DNA of 64,000 bases from Hyphomicrobiaceae bacterium (GTDB lineage: Bacteria > Pseudomonadota > Alphaproteobacteria > Rhizobiales > Hyphomicrobiaceae): the NCBI GenBank assembly GCA_022844275.1, contig JALHMB010000001.1, positions 372,001-436,000 of the forward strand. The letters are read 5' to 3'. Within the stretch, counting starts at the first letter, position 1; each line of letters opens with the position of its first letter. A program made the position numbers and the translations under genes. Below, in pieces: positions 28,459-37,303 of the stretch. Below the pieces are notes generated by a model, which was given only the letters and a program-made list of their open reading frames with translations, did no database searches and was not told the DNA's origin.

Positions 28459-30228
28459 CTACGCGTCCGGCGCCAGGAAGTCGAAGTCGCAGCCTTCCGG
28501 CGCCTGCATCACACGCTCGCGAAAGAGCCGATCATAACCGCGTGGCGCGGTTGGCTTCTTCTCCTGCTCCCAGGCTTTGCGGCGCTTGGCGAGCTCCGCC
28601 GCATCGACGAGCAGGTCGATGGAACGGTTCTTCACCGAGAGCTTGATCTTGTCGCCCGTGCGCACGAGCGCGAGCGGTCCGCCAGCAGCCGCTTCAGGCG
28701 CGACGTGCAGCACGATGGTGCCATAGGCGGTGCCGGACATGCGTGCGTCGGAGATGCGCACCATGTCCTTCACGCCGGCAGCAAGCAGCTTCTTCGGGAT
28801 CGGCAGGAAGCCCGCCTCGGGCATGCCGGCGGGAGAACTCGGACCCGCATTCTGCAGGATGAGGAAGTCGTCCGCCGTGACGTCGAGGTCCGGTGCATCG
28901 ATGCGCGCAGAGAGATCGGCGAGCGAGGAGAAGACGACGGCGCGGCCGGTGCGCTCGAACAGCTCAGGCGTTGCAGCCGAGCGCTTGATGATCGCGCCCT
29001 TGGGCGCGAGCGACCCGAAAAGCGCGACGAGACCGCCCTGCGGCTCGATGGGCTCTTTGATCGGCTTGATCACGCGGCGGTCGACCCAGATGCCCTCCTC
29101 GGCCGCGAGGCGCTCACCGAGTGTCTCTCCAGTGACGGTCATGCAATCGAGGTTCAGCCGGTCCTTCAGCTCGCGCAACACGGCGCCGATGCCGCCAGCC
29201 GCGAAGAAATCCTCCATGTAGTGCTCGTTGCCAACGGGCTTTACCGCGGCGAGTACAGGCGTGGTGTCGGAAAGCTCGTTGAAGCGCGCGAGATCGAGCT
29301 TGGCGCCGACACGACCGGCAATCGCCGCGAGATGCACGACGCCATTGGTCGAGCCACCGAGCGCAAGCAGGATGCGCGCGGCATTCTCTATGGACTTCTG
29401 CGTGATGATCTTGCTCGGCGTGAGATCACCGCGGGCGAGAGCAACAGCACGCACGCCCGTAGCTTCCGCCGCGCGAATGCGGTCGGCGTGCACTGCGGGG
29501 ATCGCGGCGGTACCGGGCAGCGTCATGCCGAGCGCCTCGGCGATCGCGGCCATGGTGGAAGCCGTGCCCATGACGGCGCAGGTGCCGGCCGTCGTGACGA
29601 GGCGCCCCTCGGCTTCCTCGATCTCGGCCTTGCCCATGCGGCCGGCGCGATACTCCATCCAGAACTTGCGGCAGTCCGTGCAAGCACCGACGCGATGCTC
29701 GCGCCAGCGTCCGGTCATTTGCGGGCCGCCGATGAGCTGAATGGCGGGCTTGTTCGCGCTCGCCGCGCCCATGAGCTGCGCCGGCACGGTCTTGTCGCAA
29801 CCGCCCATGAGCACGACCGCATCCATGGGCTGCGCGCGGATCATCTCCTCGGTGTCCATGGCCATGAGGTTGCGGAACTTCATGGAGTTCGGCGTTAGCG
29901 TCGATTCATGCAGCGAGATGGTCGGAAACTCGAGCGCCAAGCCGCCGGCCGTGGCAACGCCGCGCTTCACCGCATCGACCAGCTCGGGAAAGTGGCGATG
30001 GCAGGGGTTGAAGCGGCTGTACGTGTTGGCGATACCGACGACGGGGCGCGACAACTCGTCGAGCGAGAAGCCCTGCGAGCGCGCGAAGGCGCGGCGCATG
30101 TAGATCGAGAAATCCGCATCGCCATAGTTGGCGAGACCCTGGAGGAAACCCTTCTGCGGGACGCCCGACTTAGCGGCGTCCTTGCTCTTGCCGTTCTTCG
30201 ATCCCGACTTGCCCTTGCCTGCTGCCAT
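28459..30228 (-). CDS. IlvD/Edd-family dehydratase
   Basis: This 589-residue member of the dihydroxy-acid/6-phosphogluconate dehydratase family has three cysteines in the Fe-S positions: FNPCHRHF, LMGGCDKTVPA and TAGTCAVMGTASTM. It also has LGGSTNGVVHLAAIA and the C-terminal GMPEAGFLPIPKK and RISDARMSGTAYGTIVLHVAPEA. The N-terminus carries a Lys/Gly/Ser-rich extension of about 25 residues. The family covers sugar-acid dehydratases as well as IlvD; the SDARMSGT motif does not decide between them, so no symbol is given. It is divergent from the C39-like gene. A second family member is at 38.7 kb. Confidence 0.9.
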   Translation of the reverse strand: MAAGKGKSGSKNGKSKDAAKSGVPQKGFLQGLANYGDADFSIYMRRAFARSQGFSLDELSRPVVGIANTYSRFNPCHRHFPELVDAVKRGVATAGGLALEFPTISLHESTLTPNSMKFRNLMAMDTEEMIRAQPMDAVVLMGGCDKTVPAQLMGAASANKPAIQLIGGPQMTGRWREHRVGACTDCRKFWMEYRAGRMGKAEIEEAEGRLVTTAGTCAVMGTASTMAAIAEALGMTLPGTAAIPAVHADRIRAAEATGVRAVALARGDLTPSKIITQKSIENAARILLALGGSTNGVVHLAAIAGRVGAKLDLARFNELSDTTPVLAAVKPVGNEHYMEDFFAAGGIGAVLRELKDRLNLDCMTVTGETLGERLAAEEGIWVDRRVIKPIKEPIEPQGGLVALFGSLAPKGAIIKRSAATPELFERTGRAVVFSSLADLSARIDAPDLDVTADDFLILQNAGPSSPAGMPEAGFLPIPKKLLAAGVKDMVRISDARMSGTAYGTIVLHVAPEAAAGGPLALVRTGDKIKLSVKNRSIDLLVDAAELAKRRKAWEQEKKPTAPRGYDRLFRERVMQAPEGCDFDFLAPDA

Positions 30229-30340
30229 TTTCGCGTTTCCCGTTGTTGGCGGAGCGCCCCCGCGTCCCGCGTTAAGAGTTTGTTAGGAGTTCGATGGAAA
30301 GACTTTGTTAACCATACCGCTTTGCTTGCGGACCATATCC

Positions 30341-30826
30341 ATGACGACCGCACACCTGACCACGACCCTCAACGAGGTCACGAACGACACGGGCCGCATA
30401 GCCTTCTGCGGGCCCTATGTGCTCGCGGCCATCACCGGGTATCCGATCAGCCGGATGGAAGACGAGATCCGCACCTTCCGCAATATTCCAGCCCATCGCA
30501 AGCCGGTCGTAAAGGGCACGGACAACGAGGAGGTCGCCGCTGCATTGGCGCACTTCGGCTACCGCATGGATCTGACCGAAAGCTACATGCACCTCGCGCG
30601 CAAGGAGCGCCCGAGTCTGTGGACCTGGATGCAGAAACCGCGCAGCGCCTGGGCGCACTACATCCTCGCCGTTCACAAGGGCCGCGAGGGGCATTGGGTG
30701 CTCGTGAAGGGCGTGAAGCTCTGCGACACCTACTCACAAGGCCGCTGGCAGTTCGTCTGCGACGGCCCGCACAAAGGCGCGCGCATCATGGAGGTGTTCG
30801 CCGTGCGGAAGGATTTGGGGGTTTAG
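30341..30826 (+). CDS. Possible papain-fold (C39-like) cysteine peptidase
   Basis: This 161-residue protein has no signal peptide. It has a candidate catalytic triad in the order and spacing of C39/papain-like enzymes: Cys23 in GRIAFCGPYVLAAITG, His118 in REGHWVLVKG, and Asp129 in LCDTYSQGRW. Between them is a helical segment. Proteins of this kind occur in phage and small accessory regions of alphaproteobacteria, but none of the neighbours is phage-like. The start at 30341 precedes MTTAHLTTTLNEV. It diverges from the IlvD/Edd gene and its stop lies 16 bases from that of the convergent dinB-like gene. Function is not established. Confidence 0.7.
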   Translation: MTTAHLTTTLNEVTNDTGRIAFCGPYVLAAITGYPISRMEDEIRTFRNIPAHRKPVVKGTDNEEVAAALAHFGYRMDLTESYMHLARKERPSLWTWMQKPRSAWAHYILAVHKGREGHWVLVKGVKLCDTYSQGRWQFVCDGPHKGARIMEVFAVRKDLGV

Positions 30827-30842
30827 AGAAGTGGCTCAAACC

Positions 30843-31370
30843 TTATAGCGCTGCCAATACCCGCAAATCCGGCGCCACGACGCCGCGCTGCATTTGCAGC
30901 AAATCCAATGACGGCGGTTCCTTGCCCGTGCAGATCGACAGGATCGTGTGCGCTTGGCCGCGATGGTGCGTCTGGTGATTGAAGAAGTGCGAGAGGATGT
31001 CCGCGCGCGGCTGCTCGAAGGCTTTCCCGGAGGTCGTCGCGTACTTCAAGATGCCTGCTAGTGCGGCTTCATCCAGTGAGGCGACGAATCGAACAATGCG
31101 GACGTCCTCGTCGGCGCGCGCGAGCGCAAGCTCCCGGCGATCCTCATGTATGATGGCATTCAGGTTATCAGGATGCTCGCCCTCACCGGTCAGGCGTTTC
31201 ATCCAGATTCGATCGGCAACGAGGAGATGATTGAGCGTGCCGTTGAGACTCTTGAAGAACGCACCGACATCGCGACGGTAGTCGCTCTCGGGAAGCGCCA
31301 TGGCGGCTTCATAGAGGCGCGCGTTCGCCCAGCGATTGTAAGCCGCAAGCTGCTCGAAGCGAGACTTCAT
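30843..31370 (-). CDS. DinB-family four-helix metal-binding protein
   Basis: This 175-residue soluble protein starts MKSRFEQLAAYNRWANARLYEAA, the common start of DinB/YfiT-like four-helix proteins. Potential metal ligands are His in LNGTLNHLL, and two His in FNHQTHHRGQAHTIL near the C-terminus. The family includes nickel- or zinc-binding thiol transferases and proteins of unknown role. It is convergent with the C39-like gene and co-directional with the upstream YceI gene (81-base gap). Confidence 0.88.
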   Translation of the reverse strand: MKSRFEQLAAYNRWANARLYEAAMALPESDYRRDVGAFFKSLNGTLNHLLVADRIWMKRLTGEGEHPDNLNAIIHEDRRELALARADEDVRIVRFVASLDEAALAGILKYATTSGKAFEQPRADILSHFFNHQTHHRGQAHTILSICTGKEPPSLDLLQMQRGVVAPDLRVLAAL

Positions 31371-31451
31371 CGATGCCTCCCGCTGATCTTGGCGCCATGA
31401 CGCCAAGGTTATTCCAACGGTCCAATTCTGTCACGCAGCGGCGAGCATGTC

Positions 31452-32081
31452 CTATTCGCTCCGCAACAGCTCCGTCTCGATGCTGAGGCGGATCTCGTCG
31501 GATACGAAGGGCACCGCGAGCGAGAGATCCCAGTCCGAGCGGCGCAGCACCGCCGTTGCCGAGAAACCCGAGACTTGGACGTCGCGATAGTTGGGATTGA
31601 CCTTGGCGAGTGGATGCTCACCTGAAAAATTCCACACGACATTCAGCGCGACCGGACGCGTTATGCCTTTGATCGTCAAATCCCCCATGACCTGGCCGGT
31701 CTTGTCGCTCAACTGGCGGATCGCTGTCGACTTGAACATGATCAGCGGAAACTGCGCGGCATTGAAGTACTCCGGCGACTTCAGGAGAAAGTCGAAGTCG
31801 CGGATGCCCGTCGTGATGTTCGCCGCCTTCATCGTGACGTCGATGGCGCTTGCCTCGGGATTGGCAGGATCGAAGTTCACGCGGCCCTCGGCGGCCGTGA
31901 GGCGCGCGGACTGGCGTGAGAGCCCGAGGTGCGACCAGGAGAAGTTGATCGCCGTATAGTCCTTGTCAAGGCGATAGGTGGCCATCTGCGCGGCCAACTC
32001 GCCGCTCGCGCCTGTGCACATCAGCAGCGCCGCCACCAGAAGCTGGCCAGTGGGCGCAGGAAGTCGCAGCCGTCCACTCAC
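31452..32081 (-). CDS. YceI-family periplasmic lipid-binding protein
   Basis: This 209-residue exported protein has a hydrophobic N-terminal region (about 11-30, ending in SGELAAQ). The mature part has the YceI lipocalin-like fold: ATYRLDKDYTAINFSWSHLGLSR at the start, then GRVNFDPANPEASAIDVTM, IMFKSTAIR, GDLTIKGITRPVALNVVWN and LRRSDWDLSLAVPFVSDEIRLSIETEL at the end. The family binds isoprenoid or fatty compounds in the periplasm. It may share a transcript with the DinB gene 81 bases downstream. Confidence 0.93.
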   Translation of the reverse strand: MSGRLRLPAPTGQLLVAALLMCTGASGELAAQMATYRLDKDYTAINFSWSHLGLSRQSARLTAAEGRVNFDPANPEASAIDVTMKAANITTGIRDFDFLLKSPEYFNAAQFPLIMFKSTAIRQLSDKTGQVMGDLTIKGITRPVALNVVWNFSGEHPLAKVNPNYRDVQVSGFSATAVLRRSDWDLSLAVPFVSDEIRLSIETELLRSE

Positions 32082-32369
32082 TCGCGGATCTCCTTTTTCA
32101 GTGCGCCCGCCACGCAGAATACGAGACCGCCGCGCTCGCCGAGACGCAAGCTGCCAATGGCCGCAGGGCAGACCACCAGAGCACTATCCGATCGCCCTCG
32201 ATCGCCACACGATCGAGAGTGATCGGGTGAAAGTGCTCAAGTATTATGCTTCTAGAGCATCTTCGTCGGACCCCACGGAAATCGCCTTCGCGATTCAGCG
32301 GCCGATCAACATGCTCTAGTCCACGAACAGGATTTCGCGAGGAAAGTATGGCGGCGCTGTGGAACGCGC
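32082..32369. other. Intergenic region with a short palindromic element
   Basis: This 288-base gap contains the repeat at 32252-32319 and otherwise no supported frame. It lies between the YceI gene (divergent start) and the stop of the PilZ-like gene, so it may carry the YceI promoter. Confidence 0.5.
32252..32319. repeat. Short palindromic element bounded by CTAGAGCAT/ATGCTCTAG
   Basis: CTAGAGCAT at 32252 and ATGCTCTAG at 32311-32319 form a perfect terminal inverted repeat around 50 bases of less symmetrical GC-rich sequence. It shares the CTAG ends with families A and B and resembles AGAGCAT-type elements widespread in Hyphomicrobiales. Confidence 0.75.
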
Positions 32370-32936
32370 TCACAAACGCCGGCACCAGCGCAGGATCTGG
32401 CGGGCCAGGCGCCGCACATCGGTCAGGACGCGATGCAGCCGGCCAGCGGGCCTGGACTGCTTGGAGGCGAGCGGCGCCCTAGTTCGTGGTCTCTGCGGAT
32501 CGAAAGCGCCATGGGCTTTTCGGCTCTCGCGCAGCAGGCGCGCGAAGTCGGCCACAGGGCTCATCAGCCTGATGCCGATACGATTGCCGACACCCCAGCG
32601 TACGCGCGCCTGGATGCGCCCACCGCTCGGCAGGCGGAGCGCCACGATCTCGCGACGCTTCAACCGGCGTGGCATTGCGAGAATGCCACCGTACAGCGTG
32701 ATCGAGGATAGGACGGCGTTGTCGGTGCCGCTCATCGACAGTACTTGGACATGAAGCCGGATGCGGCGCGGGCGCCGATAGTGCTTGAGGCGTCGGGCTT
32801 TCACATTGCCAAAGCGCACTCTCGCACGTAACCATCGATCAAGCGTGCCAGGAAGGCGGGCATCCGGACTGACAAACAGTGCGGGCATTTCGAGGACCGG
32901 CATTCGGCACTCATCCACAGGCTGCGCATACGTCAT
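32370..32936 (-). CDS. PilZ-like domain protein (degenerate c-di-GMP motif)
   Basis: This 188-residue basic cytoplasmic protein has a probable PilZ domain at about residues 50-130. An arginine cluster YRRPRRIRLHVQVLS occupies the RxxxR position, a beta segment follows, and SSITLYGGILA stands where active PilZ domains have (D/N)xSxxG. The second motif is therefore altered (Ser-Ser-Ile-Thr-x-x-Gly-Gly) and c-di-GMP binding is uncertain. The C-terminal tail is Arg-rich. It precedes pleD by about 0.8 kb in the same orientation, a loose functional link to c-di-GMP signalling. Confidence 0.6.
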   Translation of the reverse strand: MTYAQPVDECRMPVLEMPALFVSPDARLPGTLDRWLRARVRFGNVKARRLKHYRRPRRIRLHVQVLSMSGTDNAVLSSITLYGGILAMPRRLKRREIVALRLPSGGRIQARVRWGVGNRIGIRLMSPVADFARLLRESRKAHGAFDPQRPRTRAPLASKQSRPAGRLHRVLTDVRRLARQILRWCRRL

Positions 32937-33120
32937 ATATGCAATCCTGGATGTAGTCTTCCCGCCTTAACGCCTTCTGAATGCCGAACGTCGAAGGCCT
33001 TGGAGGTCCAAGCTGCTCGATACTTAGGCAGAGCGCCATGACTTAAGGCTCGCCACGCGCCTGAGTGCATGGTTCCGTTGGTCAAAGCAGGATTGGAATC
33101 GCAGACGCCGGACGCGGCAC

Positions 33121-33465
33121 ATGGGCGACCGATACGATAGAGGTTGGGGCAAGGGCCCACGTCCCCCCTTCGTGGCCGGGCTGCGCAGGCCACCACCGGA
33201 GATCATAAATTGGGGTCTGCCGCCCACTCTGGCCGTCATCGGCCACAATGGCGGACCGCCGCTCGATCCGCCCGTCAACGACATATTCGTCGCCTATCGC
33301 TGGCGCAAGGCGCACCGCGAGGCATGGAAGAACCCGCCTTACAGCATCATGATGTTTCGCCTGAAGCGGGCTGAGGCGGCGGGCGTGACCTATGAGGAAT
33401 ACACGTCAGAGCTGCTCGACAGCGGCCGCCACCTCCAGGCCGGCGATCGCAAGCCGAAAACGTAG
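33121..33465 (+). CDS. Small protein with IGHNGGPPL motif
   Basis: This 114-residue hydrophilic protein has a Gly/Arg/Pro-rich N-terminus, then LAVIGHNGGPPLDPP at about 38-52 and a helical, charged C-terminal half (KAHREAWKNPPYSIMMFRLKRAE). The IGHNGGPPL motif recurs in many small, functionally uncharacterised alphaproteobacterial proteins, some phage- or plasmid-linked. It starts at the ATG 33121. The neighbours are the divergent PilZ-like gene and the convergent pleD. Confidence 0.7.
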   Translation: MGDRYDRGWGKGPRPPFVAGLRRPPPEIINWGLPPTLAVIGHNGGPPLDPPVNDIFVAYRWRKAHREAWKNPPYSIMMFRLKRAEAAGVTYEEYTSELLDSGRHLQAGDRKPKT

Positions 33466-33751
33466 CCCTGCCAGGTCGCGTCTTTGACGCGAGTGGGCCA
33501 CTTTCTTCCTCATGCGGGCTGCTGGAATGGGGCGCTATCGCCTTCTGCCGTGGCGCCACGCCCGCGGCCTGCACCCGCATCGTGCCGATGGCGCGCGTCT
33601 TCGACGCGACGGGCACCCCCGAACCACGGCCTTCGATTTGGAATTCTAGTAGTTGGTAGCGGCGGAACGCCGCGAGGTAAAGTCGCCAACCGGCGAGGCA
33701 GCCCCGCGGCGCCAATAGCCGGAGGCGTTGGCGACCGCGGCAAAGAGGAAA
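33466..33751. other. Intergenic region with modular hairpins
   Basis: This 286-base gap lies between convergent genes and contains several short GC-rich palindromes (for example GCGTCTTTGACGC near 33479 and GCGTCTTCGACGC near 33596) followed by CACCCCCGAACC. They are similar to modules seen at 41.3 and 45.8 kb. No supported frame is present. Confidence 0.5.
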
Positions 33752-35122
33752 TCACGCCGCGTCGGCAACCACGCGGTTGCGGCCTTCGCGCTTGGCCGCG
33801 TAGAGCGCACGGTCGGCGCGCTTGAAGAGCGTCTCGGGCGTATCCTCGCGGTTCTCGAGTGTCGAGATGCCGACGCTCGCGGTCACGCGCAGCTCTTTGT
33901 TACCTGGAATCGGGAAAGGATCCGCCGCAATCGTCGCTCTCAGGCGCTCGCCGACCTGGATGGCGCGGGCGAGATCGGTGTCCGGCATGATGATGACGAA
34001 TTCCTCACCGCCAAGCCGGCACGCGAGATCGATACCGCGCGTATTGCGGCGGAAGCGCCGCGCGAATTCGCGCAGCACATGATCGCCGACGTCGTGTCCG
34101 TAGGTATCGTTGACCGACTTGAAGAAGTCGATGTCGGCGACGAGCAGCGACAGAGCGCGCCCCGCCTGGACGGACTGTGTCACCAGCGTCTTCAGATGAC
34201 CTTCCATGTAGCGCCGGTTGTGCAGACCGGTCAGGCCATCGGTGATGGCCATTTCCACGCTTTCCTCGAGGCGCGCCTTGAGGAGATCGGCGTGGCGCTT
34301 GCGCTTTACCTGCGTCTTGACGCGCGCCATCAGCTCGTGGCGATCGACAGGGCGCACGACGTAGTCGTTCACGCCCATGTCGAGGCCGCGCAGCAACCGC
34401 GCCTCATCGCTCGGCTCGACGATGATCAGGATCGGCAGATGTCGCGTGCGCTCGAGCGAGCGCACTTGCGAGCAAAGTCGGAGGCCGTCGGAGTTGGACA
34501 GGCTGAGACTGACGACGAGCACATCCACCGACTGCTCGTTGAGCTTCATCAGCGCCGCTTGGGGATCGCTTTCGAGCGTGACCGTGTGAACAGCGCGCAT
34601 GGTGTCGACTAGACGCTGCGCCGCGCGACCCTGGTCCTCGACAAGCAGTACGTGACCACTCTCGCCCGCGTTCTCCCAATCCATGGACGGCGTGTCGCCC
34701 ATGCCCATCTGGTGGGTAGTGGAGGCGCGCATCAGCATTTCGTCGGAAAGTACCTTGAGGCGGGCAAGGTTCTTCACGCGTGTGACGAGCGCGATGTCGT
34801 CGACGGGCTTGGTCAGAAAGTCGTCAGCGCCAGCCTCGAGCCCATGCACCTTGTCGGCGGGCTGATCGAGCGCGGTGACCATTATGACGGGGATATGCGC
34901 CGTTTTCGAGCTCTGCTTGATGTGCCGGCAGGCCTCGAAGCCGTCCATGCCCGGCATCATCACATCAAGCAGCACAACGTCGACGCGCTCGCGGTCGAGG
35001 ATGTCGAGCGCCTCGCGGCCGCTCGAAGCGGTGAGAATCTCAAAATACTCCGCCGTGAGCCGCGCCTCGAGCAGCTTTACGTTGGACATGATGTCGTCGA
35101 CAACGAGGACTCGAGCGGTCAT
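33752..35122 (-). CDS. pleD: Two-receiver response regulator/diguanylate cyclase PleD
   Basis: This 456-residue protein makes c-di-GMP at the cell pole. Order: receiver 1 (residues 1-125, phospho-acceptor Asp53 in LLDVMMPGMD, Lys105), receiver 2 (about 155-275, with Ser instead of the acceptor Asp, the usual adaptor form), and a GGDEF domain (about 290-456) with active GGEEF at 371-375 and the I-site RGID at 362-365 five residues before it, so product inhibition should work. It lies 33 bases after divK in the same direction, the canonical order. Activation by DivJ/PleC phosphorylation is known for Caulobacter. Confidence 0.97.
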   Translation of the reverse strand: MTARVLVVDDIMSNVKLLEARLTAEYFEILTASSGREALDILDRERVDVVLLDVMMPGMDGFEACRHIKQSSKTAHIPVIMVTALDQPADKVHGLEAGADDFLTKPVDDIALVTRVKNLARLKVLSDEMLMRASTTHQMGMGDTPSMDWENAGESGHVLLVEDQGRAAQRLVDTMRAVHTVTLESDPQAALMKLNEQSVDVLVVSLSLSNSDGLRLCSQVRSLERTRHLPILIIVEPSDEARLLRGLDMGVNDYVVRPVDRHELMARVKTQVKRKRHADLLKARLEESVEMAITDGLTGLHNRRYMEGHLKTLVTQSVQAGRALSLLVADIDFFKSVNDTYGHDVGDHVLREFARRFRRNTRGIDLACRLGGEEFVIIMPDTDLARAIQVGERLRATIAADPFPIPGNKELRVTASVGISTLENREDTPETLFKRADRALYAAKREGRNRVVADAA

Positions 35123-35155
35123 GGGCTACGGTCTGTGGCTTGAATGTGCTGGGGA

Positions 35156-35611
35156 TCAATCTGCTTCGACAAATCGGCGAACGGTGTCGATGAAAAGTCC
35201 GATCGAGATGGGCTTCGAGAGATAGGCCTCGCACCCGCCCTGGCGGATCCGCTCCTCATCTCCTTTCATGGCGAACGCCGTGACGGCGATCACCGGAATG
35301 TCGCAGAGGTCTTCATCGTCCTTGAGCCACTTCGTCACCTCGAGGCCGGAGACCTCGGGGAGCTGGATGTCCATGAGCACGAGATCGGGCCGATGGGCGC
35401 GCGCGAGATCGAGCGCGTCGTGACCATTGCGGGCCTCGATGGTTGCATAGCCATGCGCTTCGAGCAGATCGCGGAAGAGCTTCATGTTGAGCTCGTTGTC
35501 CTCCACGATGAGGACAGTAGCCTGCCCAGCACGCGCGCGCGGACGCCGCCCCTCGATCGTAGATTGGCGTTCCTGGTAGCCCATGGACTTGGTCCGCTCG
35601 ATTGTGGCCAT
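35156..35611 (-). CDS. divK: Single-domain response regulator DivK with N-terminal extension
   Basis: The receiver core from [18 protein letters not shown] to the end is DivK-like. It has Asp in [13 protein letters not shown] as phospho-acceptor, [11 protein letters not shown] with the conserved Thr, and SKPISIGLF with the Lys. The core is about 120 residues. The start is uncertain: ATG 35611 gives 151 residues with a basic N-terminal extension of about 30, and ATG 35584 would shorten it by nine. Canonical DivK starts right at the core. It is upstream of pleD and divergent from the DUF3572 gene, as in other Hyphomicrobiales. Confidence 0.93.
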   Translation of the reverse strand: MATIERTKSMGYQERQSTIEGRRPRARAGQATVLIVEDNELNMKLFRDLLEAHGYATIEARNGHDALDLARAHRPDLVLMDIQLPEVSGLEVTKWLKDDEDLCDIPVIAVTAFAMKGDEERIRQGGCEAYLSKPISIGLFIDTVRRFVEAD

Positions 35612-35718
35612 CGGACGCTTCCGCCGATTCGCATGATTTGTTGAGGACCACACTGAGCCAAAAGCCTAAGGATATGTTTAAGAATGCCGTCGCAAGACTG
35701 CGGGAAGGCCCGGCACGG

Positions 35719-36018
35719 ATGCGCAAAAACAACGATCGCTATGGGATGCCGCCCATTGAATCGGCACGACAATTAGCATTGGACGCCTTGCTCTTCCTTC
35801 TCGGCGACTCGTTAAGGATTACAAAGTTTCTCAATGTGACCGGAATGGAGGCCGCGGAACTCAGGGCGCACGCTCGCGAGGACGCGACGCTCGTGGCGGT
35901 GCTGGAGTATCTGCTGGCGGACGAGACGCAGCTCCTCGTGTTCGCGGCGAACGGCGGCCATGATCCGACCGACATCGCGCCGGCTCTGGAGCGGCTGCAA
36001 CGCGACGGCGACATGTAA
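35719..36018 (+). CDS. DUF3572-family protein
   Basis: This 99-residue helical protein is built around ARQLALDALLFLLGDSLRIT and FLNVTGMEAAELRAHA, then VLEYLLADETQLLVFAANGG. This matches the DUF3572 family, which sits next to divK across alphaproteobacteria. Its function is unknown. ATG 35719 with GGGAAGG upstream is chosen over 35674, where AAGGA lies too close to the start. It is divergent from divK and ends 12 bases before the ROK gene. Confidence 0.85.
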   Translation: MRKNNDRYGMPPIESARQLALDALLFLLGDSLRITKFLNVTGMEAAELRAHAREDATLVAVLEYLLADETQLLVFAANGGHDPTDIAPALERLQRDGDM

Positions 36019-36030
36019 GGAGGCCCAGAG

Positions 36031-36996
36031 TTGAGGACCAAGGTCTCAGTGTCTGTCTCCCCCAAGCCGCTGCCGCTCAGGATCGGCATCGACCTCGGCG
36101 GCACCAAGATCGAAGGCGTCGTGATGGACGATGCCGGCGTCGAGCGTCCGCGCCGACGCGTGCCCACGCCGCGCGATGACTACGCTGCAATCATCGAGGC
36201 TATTGCAACTCTCGTCGAGGAGTTGCGCGTCGAAGCCGAGACCGTCCCCGGTGCCAGCCCGTGCACGATCGGCGTCGCGACACCTGGCTCGGTCTCTCCC
36301 CGCACGGGCGGCATGCAGAATGCCAACTCGACATGGCTCAATGGGCGGACCCTCGGACCGGATCTGGCGAAGCGCATCGTACTTCCTGTACGCCTCGCCA
36401 ATGACGCCAACTGCTTCGCGCTCTCCGAGAGCCGCGATGGCACGGCGGCCGGCGCCCGCAACGTGCTCGGCGTCATTCTTGGAACCGGATGCGGCGCCGG
36501 CGTGGTCATCGACGGGCGGTTGCTCGACGGCCCGCGCGGTATCGGCGGCGAATGGGGACACAATCCCCTGCCCTGGGCGCAGGCGGACGAGTTGCCTGGA
36601 CCGCTCTGCTGGTGCGGGCGGCGTGGCTGCATGGAGACGTGGGTCTCAGGCCCCGCGCTCGCGGCGGCCTATCTCCAGAGCGGGGGCGATACCACACGCG
36701 CAGAGGAGATCGTCGCGCGCGCTGCGGGTGGCGAGGAGCGGGCGCAATCGGCGCTCGATCGCCACGTGGACCGTCTCGCCCGCGGCCTCGCCCATGTCGT
36801 GAACATCCTCGATCCCGACGTGATCGTGCTCGGCGGCGGGCTCTCGCGCCTCACTCACCTCTACGAGCAGCTTCCCGCGCTCATGGCGCCGCACATCTTT
36901 GCCGAGGATACACGCGTCGATATTCGCCCGCCCCGTTGGGGTGATGCCTCCGGCGCGCGCGGCGCAGCCTGGCTTTGGGCCGACACACCAGCCTGA
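36031..36996 (+). CDS. ROK-family sugar kinase
   Basis: This 321-residue protein has a phosphate-1 loop IDLGGTKIEG at 20-29, LANDANCFALSE with the catalytic Asp125, the metal/sugar motif GHNPLPWA (His177) and the zinc cluster CWCGRRGCMETW (Cys193, 195, 200). The combination is typical for fructokinase/N-acetylglucosamine kinase of the ROK family. There is no helix-turn-helix domain, so it is an enzyme rather than a repressor. It starts at TTG 36031, directly preceded by the ribosome site AAGGAGG, and is probably co-transcribed with the DUF3572 gene. Confidence 0.92.
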   Translation: MRTKVSVSVSPKPLPLRIGIDLGGTKIEGVVMDDAGVERPRRRVPTPRDDYAAIIEAIATLVEELRVEAETVPGASPCTIGVATPGSVSPRTGGMQNANSTWLNGRTLGPDLAKRIVLPVRLANDANCFALSESRDGTAAGARNVLGVILGTGCGAGVVIDGRLLDGPRGIGGEWGHNPLPWAQADELPGPLCWCGRRGCMETWVSGPALAAAYLQSGGDTTRAEEIVARAAGGEERAQSALDRHVDRLARGLAHVVNILDPDVIVLGGGLSRLTHLYEQLPALMAPHIFAEDTRVDIRPPRWGDASGARGAAWLWADTPA

Positions 36997-37057
36997 CGGC
37001 GGAGGCGCCGGCGCGCTCGGCCAGTCTCCTCAGTTCGGTATGACTTGCCGATGCGAC

Positions 37058-37303
37058 TTACTGGCTGTCCAGGAAGCGCGCGGGGTCGGGCTTGCGACCC
37101 GTCACGCGCTCAAGCGCCATCGCAGCGAGCATGCGGTCGCCCATGGTCTTTTCAGGCAGGCGGTCGATCCCGAAGCGCTCCTGCGCGCGCGCCTCAGCGG
37201 CCGAGCCATATCCGGGCCCGCCGAGCTTCATGTAGTCGAGGTCGCTGCGGCAACCCGCAAGCACAAGCACGAGGGTCAAGGCGACGCCTGCACGAACGAT
37301 CAT
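37058..37303 (-). CDS. Small lipoprotein
   Basis: This 81-residue protein has a lipoprotein signal peptide (MIVRAGVALTLVLVLAGC), the lipobox LAGC giving Cys18 as the lipidation site. The mature part is short and charged (YMKLGGPGYGSAAEARAQER) with no recognised domain. It is likely anchored in the outer or inner membrane. The start at 37303 begins the signal; an upstream in-frame start would add 41 unlikely residues. It is convergent with the ROK gene. Confidence 0.75.
   Translation of the reverse strand: MIVRAGVALTLVLVLAGCRSDLDYMKLGGPGYGSAAEARAQERFGIDRLPEKTMGDRMLAAMALERVTGRKPDPARFLDSQ

Noticed and set aside
30272-30286. CtrA-type site TTAA-N7-TTAG upstream of the C39-like gene
   Set aside because: One mismatch to the consensus and short sites like this are common by chance; no cell-cycle gene follows.
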